Origin: Candidatus Lindowbacteria bacterium RIFCSPLOWO2_12_FULL_62_27 | Lineage (GTDB): Bacteria; Lindowbacteria; 2-12-FULL-62-27 | Assembly (NCBI GenBank): GCA_001784175.1 | Contig: MFPR01000040.1 | Coordinates: 1 to 44,954, forward strand | Direction of reading: 5' to 3' | DNA length: 44,954 nucleotides | In this document: positions 12,801 through 24,800 of the stretch, piece after piece | Layout: the number at the start of each line of letters is the position of its first letter | Position numbering within the stretch: the first letter of the stretch is position 1 | Position numbers and translations under genes: made by a program | The notes under the pieces: model-generated | What the model was told of the DNA's origin: nothing | The model's database searches: none | Seen by the model: only the letters and a program-made list of their open reading frames with translations

Positions 12801-15800
12801 CCGACTGGCCGCTGCCGTCCCATACGACCTGCGTGTCCGTCGCGTCACCCGACACCGTCGCGCCCGTGATGCCTGCCGGCACGAGCGTCGCCACGAGTAT
12901 CCCCGACGACTTCGCAAATACATCCACCCGGCTGCTTACGGCGCCTACGGTCGTGTACCGGATCGTCGTTACGTCGTCTTCGCCGGGCGTCACACCGGGA
13001 CTGAATGGGTTCGGAATCGCCGATTGGGTGAGCGTCAGGATCGGCGGAAGAACGTCCTTGATCCCGCTCACCGTCACAATAGACTTGTTGCCGCTCCGGT
13101 CCGTTACGGTGATCGCAAACGTGTAGGTGTCGTCCAGCACAAGATTGCCGTTCACATCTTTTCCGTCCCACCCAACCGCGTTCTGGCCCGCGCCCTGCGC
13201 GATCCCCACGAACGGGACGGTGTCCACGGCCGCGCCGGCGCTGGTCTTGATCACCACGAACGCGGTGTCCGCGCTTTCGCTCAATACATATTTGATGGTC
13301 GCGCCGTTCGCGCCGAATACCCCCGGATCGACCGTCGCGTCGCTGATGACCGGCGGCGTCACGTCCGTGATCGACGTGTCGTACCGGATCGTCAGCGTGT
13401 CCGCCAGCACGCTCGTGTTGCCCGCCGCGTCCACTGCATACGCCACGATCTGCCAGTCGCCCAGCGTGTCGCCAAGCTGCGTGAAGTTCACCGTGCCGAC
13501 CCAGCTCGCGGTCCCGGTCACGGCGCTGTCCTGTTTCTGTTTCCGGACCTGCCCGAAGGCCGTGTCCGGCACGTACACGCGCATGTAGACCCGCGCCACG
13601 CTCCCCGTCGTGTCGCTGGCTGCGCCCGTCACCGCGATGGGGCCGATGTTGAACTGCGCGTTCTGCGCCGGCGACTGGATCTTCACCTGCGGGTTGTCCT
13701 TGTCGAAGACGAAGGTCGCGGTCTCGCTCATGAAATTCCCCACGGCGTCTACGGCGGTCACCACGATCGTGCACACGCCTGCCTCGATCGCGGCGTCCAG
13801 AATGTTGCCGCCCACGAGACGCCGCCCCATCGTGTCGGCGATCGCTTCGAATTCGAACGTGCCGACCTTCTGGTTCGACGCGTTGTAGAAGGTCACGGTG
13901 GTCGTCTCGTTGTACGCCGCAACGTCCGTCACACGGCCGTTCGGGCTGGGCGAGCTGTCCGCAAGGTCCACGCCGACGAAGATGACGCTGTCGCTGTAGG
14001 CGCGCGTCGCCACAAAAACCGTGCGGCCCTGCGTGTCGGTCACGGCGGTGACCGGCATCGTTTCCGTGATGCTCGCGCTCGTGCCGTGCACGATCAGAAA
14101 ATCGATCCGCGTCGGCTTCACCGTGTCGTACCGCACGATCCGCGTGTCCTCCACGACGTTGCCGGCCTTGTCCACCACGCGCACCCACAGCGCATAGTCG
14201 CCGTCCTGCGTGCCGTTCGTGACCCGGCCCAGCGATGTGACGCTGGTGTCGATCTGGCCGGCCGTCCCGCTCGCGTTCAGCGTGATTGGTGTCGCCGGCT
14301 CGGTGAAGAGGCTGTCGCCGTTTTCGTCCCAGATCCACCGAAGCTGCGGCGGCGTGTCCGTACTCACGCCCGTGATCGTGTCCCCCACGCTCACGAGGAT
14401 GTTGTCCAGCCGGCTGGTCTTTGCGCCGGTGTCCGGCGCGATCGTGAAGAACGGCGCCTGCGCGTCGTATTTGAAGGTCCGCTTCTCCGTCCGCTGGTTG
14501 CCGCCCTGGTCAAAGGCCGTCACCTGGACCTCGAACTCGCCGCTCACCGGCGTCGAATCTGTCAGCCAGAAAATCAGAAGAGAATCGCCGGCGGAACTCA
14601 CCAGTCCCGCCACGCTCTGGCCGGTCGTCTTGTTCGTCATCGCTATGGAAGTCGCGGGCAGATTCACGCCGCCGCTGAAGCCGAATCCGAGATCGCTCGA
14701 CACCTGGCTCGACGAGTCCGTGAGCTGCACCACAATCGAGTCGATGGCGCTGGTCGCGTTGAATATCTGGCCCTCCGAGATCGTCGAACCGCCGCCTCGA
14801 TTGTTCAGATAATAATTGCTCCCGACTACCGCCGGGCCCACGCTGTCGATCACGAAAGAATCGGTCAGGACCGCCGTGTTGCCCGCGTTGTCCGACGCCG
14901 CGATGTAGACGCCGTAGACCCCGTCCTTCCGGCCGTCCGTCGCAACGTCGAAGACCAGGTCCATCGTGATCTGGTCGCCCGGCGTCGGCGCGTTGTTGCT
15001 CCGCACAATCCCCACGTTCGCGCCCTTCGGGTCCACCAGGCGGGATCCGCCGGTCGTCACGTTCAGGTCCAGGCCCGCGTTCTTCTGACTGGCATCCGGC
15101 GCCGCCGGATCGCTCAACGTCACCCGCACGGCGCCGACCGCCGTCCGCACGGTCGTGTCGAAATTCGTCAGCGTCTTCGAGCCTGTGCCGGTGTCGAGCA
15201 CGATGATTTTTCCGGTGGTCGCGAACGTCGGCGAGGTCTGGTCCAGCGTGAAGGTGAATGCCGCCGCGGTGGCCTTGTTGCCGGCGCCGTCGAACGCGTC
15301 GGCCACGAGCGTGTAATCGCCGTCGCCGCCGGCCAGAAGCGTCGAGTTCGGGATGCGCACGATCCACGTGTCGTATGCGCCGCCCGATACGGCCGTGTCC
15401 GGATTGCCGGCCCCGGTGAAATCGGTCGTGCTCACCTTCGTGGTCGTCGCCTGGTTCGGATACGTGATCGTCACGTCCACACGCGCGAGACCGCCGGTCG
15501 CGCCCGCCGGGGTGCTTCGGCCCGTCACCAGCACGTTCTCCGACGCGCTCTGCGCGCTCTTGCCGTTGAAGGGACTCGACTGGCCCGACAGCTCCTCCTT
15601 CGCGCTTACGATGGTCGGGACCGGCGCGACGTTGTCAAGACGGTAAAACACGAACTGGTCGTCCGCGCGGACCTCCACACTCAGCCCGATCGCGTCGCTG
15701 TCGCCGCTCTTGACGCTGATCGTGTCCAGCCGCGCAAATTCGACGCTGCCGGCCACCCGCTGGCCGACCTGCGTGCCCGTGTCGATCACGATCGTGTCCT

Positions 15801-18800
15801 CCAGCGCGCCGCTGCGCACGATCACCGTCGTCCGCGTGTCCACGGTCGAGCCGCGCACGATCAGGACGGCCTTCGAAGGACGCGGCAACACCGAGTCGCC
15901 GCCCGATTCGATCCCGATCGACACGCCGCCTGTGTCGCCCACGCCCGTCAGCGTCACCTGCCGGCCGCTTCGCACGCTCTTGTTGCCCGCCGAGTCGGAG
16001 GCCGTCGCGTAGATCACGTTGTCGCCCTGCGCAAGCTGCGCCAGCGTGACGGCCGCGGTCCACAGGCCGGTCTGCAAATTGGCCGTGACCGGCGGCTGAA
16101 GGTCCGTGCCGTTCAGGTTCAGCGTGATCTGCGCGCCGGGCTCCGCGGAGCCGCTCACGGCCTGGTTCGTGGTGGTGACCGCCAGATTGTCCGACGTGAA
16201 AATCTGCGGGGGCGCGGGCCGGCTGTTGTCGATGTCCAGGTTGCCGCTCGCGGTCAGGATCTGGCCGTTGCCGCCGTCCACCGCCGTCAGTTTCCAGGAG
16301 TATGTTTTCGTCGCGCCGCCGCTCAGGATGCCGCCGGTGTCGCTCTTGCCGCGGAACGTGAACGTCTTCGTCGCCGGAAAGACGTTGACGGTCACACTGT
16401 CCGTAAAGACGGCGGTGGTGTCGGTCGGATTTGCGAACACCTGAAACCGCATCGTCGCGCTGTCCTTCGCGCCGTTGACCACGTAGCTGAGCGTCGCAAA
16501 ATCCGAAACGCCGTCGGCGTTCTCGGGACTGAGCAGCGTCGGCACGAGAAGCACGTTCGTCAGGGAAAACGGCGTGACGTCGATCTCGACTTCGCTCGAG
16601 ACCTCCGCCGTCAGGCCGTTGACGTCCACCGCCGTCACTACGATCCGGTACAACCCGTCCGGCGGCGTCGGCGCGCCCGCGCCGTCCCACGTGACCGGCG
16701 TGTCCGCGATGTCCCCGAACCGCGCCGCGATCTGCCGCACGAATGCCCCGGTCGACTTCGCGTATACGTCCACTCGGCTCGTCACGGCGCCGATCGTCGT
16801 GTACCGCAGCGTCGTTGCGTCGTCCTCGCCGGGCGTCACCGGCGCCGGGCTGAAGGGGTTCGGGATCGGGGACTGCGACAGCGTCACCACGGGAGGCACC
16901 ACGTCCCGCACGCCGCTGACCGTGATCGTGGCGCGATTCCGGTTCCGGTCCGTCACTTGGATCTCGAAAAAGTAGGTGTCGTCCGCCACGAGGTTGCCGC
17001 TCGCATCTTTTCCGTCCCACACGATCGCGTTCTGGCCCGCGCTCTGAGGCGTGCCGTTGGTCGGCGCGGTGTCGACGAAGACGCCGCCGCTCGTCTTGAT
17101 CACCACGAGCCCCGTGTCGATCGGCTCATTCACGACATATCGTATCGTTGCGCCGCCCGCGCCGAACACGCCCGGGTCCACCGTCGCGTCGCTGATCTGC
17201 GGCGCCGTTACGTCCGTGATCGTCGTGTCGTACCGGATCGTCCGCGTGTCCGACAGCGCGCTCGTGTTGCCGGCGTCGTCCACGGCGTAGGCCACGACCT
17301 GCCAGTCGCCCGGCGTGTCGCCGAGAAGGACGAAATTCACCGAGCCGACCCAGCTCGCGGACCCGATCGCCAGGCTGTCCTGTTTCTGTTTCCGGATCTG
17401 CCCGAAGGCCGTGTCCGGGACGTACACGCGCATGAACACCCGCGCCACCTTGCCGGTCGTGTCGCTTGCCACGCCCGTGATGGCGATGGGGCCCACGTTG
17501 AACTGTGCGTTTTGCGCCGGGGTCACGATCCGGATCTGCGGGGCGTCCTTATCGAATATGAAGGTCGCGGTCTCGGCCATGAAGTTCCCTGCGGCGTCGA
17601 CCGCCATCACCACGATCGTGCAGACGCCCGCCTCGGCGGCGGCGTCCAGAATGTTGCCGCCCACGAGTCGCCTCCCCATCGTGTCTGTCGCGGTGTCGAA
17701 TTCGAATGTGCCGATGGCTTGGCCGGCGGCGTTGACGAAGACCACCCGCGTCGTGTCATTGTAGGCCGAAACGTCCGTCACCTTCCCGTTCGGGCTTGGC
17801 GCGCTGTCCAGAAGGTCCACGCCCACGAAAGTGACGCTGTCGCCGAAGGTCTTCGTCGCCACAAATACCGTCCGGCCCTGCGTGTCGGTCAACGCCGTCA
17901 CCGGCAGCGTCTCCATCACGCTCGCGGACGCGCCGTGCTCGACCAGAAAATTCACCCGGGTCGGCCGGACCGTGTCGTACTTCACGATCTTCGTGTCCTC
18001 CGTTACGTTGCCCGCCTTGTCCACCACGCGCACCCACAGGAGGTAGTCGCCGTCCTGCGTTCCGTTCGTGACGCGGCCCAAGGACAGCGTGTTCGTGTCG
18101 ATCTGGCCCGCAACGCCGCTGGCGTTCAGCGTGATGAGCGTCGCCGGCTCATTGAATATGTTGTCGCCGTTTTCGTCCCAGATCCACCGAAGCTGCGCTG
18201 CGCTCACGCCCGTGATTGTGTCGCCCACACGCACCACCACGTTGTCCAGGCGGTTCACGATCGCGCCGGTCTCCGGTGACTGCGCGTAAAAAGGACCCTG
18301 CGCGTCGTATTTGAAAGACCGCTTCGTGATCCGCTGGTTGCCCGACCGGTCGAAGGCCGTGACTTGGATTTCGATGTCGCCGCTGACCGGGGTCGAGTCC
18401 GTGAGCTGGAACATCAGGAGCGAATCGCTCACCGTCCGGATCACGCCGCCGATGCTCTGCAGGGTCGTCTTGTTCGTCATGTTGAGCGAGCTGGCCGTCA
18501 GATTCACGCCGCCGTTGTAGAGGAATCCCAGATCGCCCGCCGTCTGGCTCGAGGAATCCGTCAGATACACGGCCACGGAATCGAAGAAGTCCGAGCCGCT
18601 GAAAACTTGGCCCTCCGTGATCACTGTGAAACCGCCCGGATTGTTGATCCGGTAAAAATTGTCGCCGATCACGCTCGGTCCCACGGCGTCGATCACGAAG
18701 GAATCGACGGCCGTGTCGCTGTTGCCCGCCTTGTCGCTCACCACCACATAGATGCCGTAAACGCCGTCACGCTTGCCGTCCGACGTGATGTCGAATACCA

Positions 18801-21800
18801 GGTCCATCGTGACCTCGTCGACGTTGTTGTTCGCGCGTACGATGCCGACGTCCGCGCCCTGCGGGTCCACCAGGCGCGCGCCCGACGTCGTCAGGTTCAG
18901 GTCCAGTCCCGAGTTTGACTGGCCCGAAACCGGCGCGGCCGGGTCGGTGAACCGCACTTTCACTTTCCCGACGCCGGTCCTCACCGCCGTGTCGAACGTG
19001 GTCAGCGTCTTCGTCGGCAGGTTGGTGGCGCTCGGGCCTGTATCCGCTTCGACCACGATTTTGTTGGTGGCCGAAAATTGCGGCGAGGTCTGGTCGAAGG
19101 TGAACGTCAGGGCCGGCGACGTATCCTGGTTGCCCGCGTTGTCGATCGTCGTCGCCTCCAGCTTGTAGTCGCCGTCGCCGCCCGCGATCAGCGTTGCGTT
19201 CGGGATGCGCACAATCCACGTGTCAAACGCGCCGGCGTTCGTGTCCGGATTGCCCTTCGTCGCGGGAAAATCCGTCGTGCTGACCTTCGACTTCGTGCCG
19301 TTCGGCAGCGTGATCGTCAGGTCCACGCGCACAAGGCCGCCGGTCACGCCGGGCGGGGAACTGCGGCCGATCACCAGAACGTCCTCCGTCGGGTCCTGCG
19401 CGCTCTTGCCGTTGATCGGACTTTGCTGGCCGCTCGCCTCTTCCCGCACGGTCGTGATCGTCGCGTCGGGCGCCGAGACGTCCAGCCGGAAAAAGAGGTA
19501 TTGATCCTCGGCGCGGATTTCAACGCTCAGGCCCGCCGGGTCGCTGTCCCCCGTCTTCACGCCGATCGTGTCCAGCCGCGTCATGTCGAGGTTGCCTACG
19601 ACCCGCTGGCCCACGAGTGTGCCGGTGTCCAGCGTGATCGTGTCGTCCAGCCCGCCCCCGCGGAGGATGACGGCCATCTGTGAGTCCACGTTCGAACCGC
19701 GGATGATCAACACGGCCTTGCTCGCGCGCGGCAATGCCGGGTCCCCGTTCGATTCCACGCCGATCGACACGCCGTTCTGACCCACACCGTTCAGGCTCAC
19801 CTGCTGGCCGCTCCGGACGCTCCGGTTGCCCGTCGAGTCGACGGCCGTCGCGTAGATGATGTTGTCGCCCTGCACGATGTTCACCGTCGTCGTCCACTGG
19901 CCGGTCGCCGGGTTGGAGGTTACCGGCGCCAGGTCCACGCCGTTGACGGTCAACACCACCTGGGCGCCCGGCTCCGCCGAGCCGTTCACGGTCTGCGTCG
20001 CCACCGATACCGCAAGGTTGTCCGGCGTCACGATCTGCGGCGGGACCGGCCGCAGGTTGTCGATGGTCACGTTGCCGCTCGCCGTAAGAACCTGGCCGTT
20101 TGTGCCGTCGATGCCCGTGACTTTCCAGTAATAGGTGCGCACGGCCTTCGAACTCAAAATCCCGCCGGTGTCGGTCTTGCCCCGGAACGTGAATGTTTTG
20201 GAGGCCGGAAAGACGTTCACCACCAGGCTGTCGTTGTAGACGGCGGCGGTGTCCGACGGGTTGGTGAACACCTGAAAGAGGACCGTCGCCGAATCCTTGA
20301 CGCCGTCCACCCGGTAGCTGATGACTGTGAAATCGTTCACGCCGTCGCCGTTTTCCGGGCTGATCACCGTCGGGTTGATCGCAACGCCCGTCAGCGTGAA
20401 CGGCGTCACGTCGATCTCGACCTCGTTGGAGACCTGCGCCGTCAGGCCATTTCCATCCACGGCCGTCACCACGATGCGGTACAAGCCGTCCGGAGGCGTC
20501 GGCGCGCCGCCGCCGTTCCACTGCACGATCGTGTCGGTGACGTCGCCCAGCACCGTGGCCGAAATCGACACGAGGGCGCCCGTGGTCTTGGCGTATATTT
20601 CCACCCGGCTGTTCGCGGCGCCCACGGTCGTGTACCGGATCGTCGTCACATCGTCCTGGCCCGGGGTCGTGGGCGCGGGGCTGAACGGATTGGGAATCGG
20701 CGATTGCGTGAGCGTGATGACCGGCGGCACCTGGTCCTTGATGCCCTTCACTGTCACGTTCGCCTTGTTGCCGCTCTTGTCTGTCACGCGAATCTCGAAA
20801 CTGTAGGTGTCGTCAAGAACAATATTGCCGCTCGCGTCCCGGCCGTCCCACACGATCGCGTTCTGGCCGGCGCCCTGCGGCAGGCCCGCCGAGGTCGGAA
20901 TGGTGTCGACCGCGGCGCCGCCGCTCGTCGTGATCACCACGAACGCGGTGTCGACGGCTTCGCTTAATACATATTTTATGGCGGCCCCGTTCGCGCCGAA
21001 CACGGCGGGATCGACCACGGCGTCGCTGATCACCGGCGCCGTCACGTCCGTGATCCCCGTGTCGTACCGGATCGTCAGCGTGTCGCTGAGCGCGCCCGTG
21101 TTGCCGGCGGCGTCCACGGCATAGGCCACGATCTTCCAGTCGCCCAGCGTGTCCCCCAGTTGGGCGAAATTGAGCGTTCCCAGCCAGGAGGCCGCGCCGG
21201 ACGCCAGACTGTCCATCCGCGCCACCGCTTCCGAAGCGCCGAAGTCGGTCCCCGGAACGTATACCCGCATGTAGACCCGCGCCACGCTTCCCGTCGTGTC
21301 GCTCGCGGTGCCGGTCACCGCGATCGGGCCGATGTTGAACTGCGACCCCTGGGGCGGCGTCACGATCTTGACCTGCGGGTTGTCCTTGTCGAACACGAAC
21401 GTCGCGGTCTCCGCCATGAAGTTCCCCGCGGCGTCCACGGCCGTCACCACGATCGTGCATACGCCGGCTTCGTTCGCCGCGTCCAGAATGTTGCCGCCCA
21501 CCAGCCGCCGGCCCATCGTGTCGGCCACGGGCTCGAATTCGAATGAGCCGACTTTCTGGTTCGACGCGTTGTAGAAAAATACGACGGTCGTCTCGTTGTA
21601 TTTGGCGATGTCGCTCACTCGGCCGTTTGGATTCAGCACGGTGTCGAACATGTCCACGCCGGCAAACACGATGCTGTCGCTGATCGCGCTCGTCGCCACG
21701 AAAATCGTCTGGCCCTGCGCGTTGAGCGTGGCGGTCACCGGAATCGTCGAGAAAACGCCCCCGGAGCCGCGCTGCACCAGAAAATCCTGGCGCGTCGGTT

Positions 21801-24800
21801 TCACCGTGTCGTACCGCACGATCTTCGTGTCCTCAAAGACGTTGCCGCCCTTGTCCACCACCCGCACCCACAGCGCGTAGTCCCCGTCGGCCGAACCGTT
21901 CGTCGGCCGGCCCAGGCTGAGGTTGCTCGTGTCGATCTGGCCGGGATTGCCGCTCGCGTTCAGGGAGAGGAGCGTCACCGCCTCCGTGAACTGGCTGTCC
22001 CCGTTGTCGTCCCAGATCCACCGGAGTTCCGCGCTGGTCAGGCCGGTCACCGTGTCGCCCACACGAACCACGATGTTGTCCAGGCGGTTCACCACGGCGC
22101 CGGTGTCGGGCGTGATCGAGAAAAACGGCGCCTGCGCGTCGTACCGGAACGTCCGCTTCTCCGTGCGCTGGTTGCCGAACTGGTCGAAGGCCGATACCTG
22201 GACCTCGAAATCGCCGCTGCTGGCCGGGGTCGAATCGCTCAGCCAGAAGATCAAGAGCGAGTCGCCGGCGGAACTTACCACGCCCGCGATGCTCTGGAGC
22301 GTCGTCTTGTTCGTTACGCTGATGGAACTCGCCGCCATGTTCACGCCGCCGCTGAACCGGAATCCGATGTCGCTCGAGTTCTGGCTCGAGGAGTCCGTCA
22401 ACAGAACTGCGATGGTGTCGATGAAGGTCGTCGCGTTGAAGACTTGGCCCTCGGCGATGACCTCGGTGCCGCCCCGGTTGTTCACATAAAATACGCCGCC
22501 GATTACGCTCGGGCCGACGTTGTCCACTACGAAGGAATCCGTCAGCGTCGTCGTGTTGCCCGCGTTGTCCTGGGCCACGAGATAGACGCCGTACACCCCG
22601 TCCCGCTTGCCGTCACTGCCCACCTTGAACACCAGATCCATCGCCACTTCGTCCACGCCGTTGTTGCTCCGCACGATTCCCACCGCCGCGCCTGCCGGGT
22701 CCGCCAGGCGCGCGCCGATCGTCGTCTGGTTCAGGTTCAGGCCCGCGATCTGGTTCGCGGTCCCCGGATCCTGCGTCCGCACGCGCACCTTGCCCACCGA
22801 CGACCGCACCGAGGTGTCGAAGGCCGACAGGACCTTGGAACCGGCCGCGGTGTCGTCCACCGTGATCGCGCCGGCCGCGATGAATTGCGGCGGGGACACG
22901 TCATAGATGAAACTGGATGCAATGGACTGCGAATTGCCCGCGTTGTCCGCCGTCGCTACCGTGAGCTGGTAAATCCCCTCGCCGCCGCCCACGAGAACGG
23001 AATTCACAATACGCACCTGCCACGTGTCAAACGTCGAACTTGAGGTCGTGTCCAGAAGCCCCCCGGCGTCGGCGGTCGTTACGGTCGTCACCGCTCCGTT
23101 CGGCGCGCGCACCGTCACGTCCACACGCACGAGGCCCGCCGCCGCGCCCGCCGGCGCGCTCCGGCCCGATACCTGCACGTCCTCCGCCGATACGCCCGGG
23201 CTACGGCCGTTCAACGGGCTGACCTGGCCGCTCACTTCCTCCTTGATCGACGTGATGCTCGGCGCCGGCGCCGAAACGTCCACGTTGTACTGCACAAATT
23301 CCTCGTCCGCGCGCAGCGTCACCTCGATCGCCGAGTCGACGCCGTAGCCGGAAACGCCGCCCAGAAAGACCGTGTCGAACCGGTCGAACGTCTGGCCGCT
23401 CTGGGCCGCGATGAGACGGTTCACGGCCGCCTTTGTGTCCACCACCACGCTGTCCCGCACGATGCTGCCCGCAAGCGACCCCCACACCTGCAGGACGGTC
23501 TGGGTGTCGGGCGCCTTGTTGATGAATATGTTTATCTTCGACACGCGCGGCAGCTTCAGATGCGTCGTGTCGGCGGAGATGCCCTTCGAATCGGTCGAGG
23601 TCCACGTGATCTTCGATCCGCTCGGCGTGGAAACGTTTCCGACGCCGTCCTTCGACTTCGCGTAGATGTTGTTGTAGCCCTGGACCAGCGGGACGGTCGC
23701 AAACGAAAACGTGCCGTTCGGCGAGGTCGCGATCGTCGTCAGGCCGAGGCTCGTCGCGTCCCGGAACAGCTCCACGGTCGAGCCGGCTTCCGCAATCCCG
23801 CTGATCGACGTCTGCGACACGTTCTGCGTCTTGTCCGCCTCCGTGATCCGCGGCGCGTCCGGCGACACCAAGTCGATCGTCGCCTTCGTGTCGAACGCGA
23901 TCGTCAGGTTGTCGTTCGGGTCGTAGGCCGTGATCTTGATGACGTAGTCCCGGCTCGTCACGAATACCCCCGAGTCGTTCTTGCCGTCCCACGTGACCGT
24001 GTAGGTGCCGGCGGCCCGCACCGACGTGTCGGCCACGATGGTGCGCACCGGAATGGTGTCGTCGGAGGTCTGGAAAATCTTGATGGCCAGTTGGGCCGAC
24101 TTCGTCGTCGTCGCCGCGATGAACAGCTCGTCCACCACGAAATCGCCGTTCGGGGAAATCGTCCCGTTCGTCGGCGTGAGCTGCACGTTCGTCACCTGCA
24201 ATATCGCCGTCTGGACGGTCACGGTCGTCTGGCTCTGCACGAAATTGCCGGCGTCGTCCACCACCTGCACCACGATGGTGTAGTCGCCGTCGGGGGTCGT
24301 TCCCGCGGCCGGCGCCCACTGCGAGGTGTAACTGCCGTTGCCCGTGAAGGCCGGGACGGTCGTCAGCGAACCCACCGAGGCGCCGGAGGCGTTCCGGACG
24401 TTGATCGCGATCTCGCCGGTCTTCGTGTACAGATCAAAGGATAAATCAAAACTCGTCGTCGAGGTGCCGCCCGGGCCCGTTACGCCCGTCACGCTGCCCC
24501 ACGTGCTCAGGATCGCGAGGATGTCGTTCGGCTGCGTCGTCGCCGGGATCGACACGGCATTGCCCGTCTGCGACGTGCCGTTCGCCGCCGTGCCCTGCAA
24601 CGACAGCGTGATCGCCGCGCTCCCCGAGGCCTGCTTCGCGATCCACACAAGCTCCGTCGGGCTCGGGATCGTGAACGGGCCCGACGTGAATACCGGCGCG
24701 TTCACGGTGAACGGCGACTGCGCGCCCGTGGCCGTGATCCGTACCGTGCCGATGAACGTGCTCGTCGGCAGGTTGCTCACCGAAAAGGACAGCGTCGTGC

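Noticed and set aside
10741-18279. A 2,512-codon open frame on the plus strand, with several shorter ones elsewhere below 37.6 kb
   Set aside because: It is antisense to repeat units 2-4 of the giant gene. Its translation is Arg/His/Val/Asp-rich low-complexity sequence with no domains or signal peptide, and it repeats with the period of the minus-strand units. GC-rich repetitive coding DNA leaves its opposite strand open.
1-23244. Long direct repeats considered as a CRISPR array, transposon copies or satellite DNA
   Set aside because: All copies stay in one reading frame with unit lengths divisible by three and encode conserved Ig-like domains, so they are protein repeats. No short repeat-spacer pattern and no transposase were seen.
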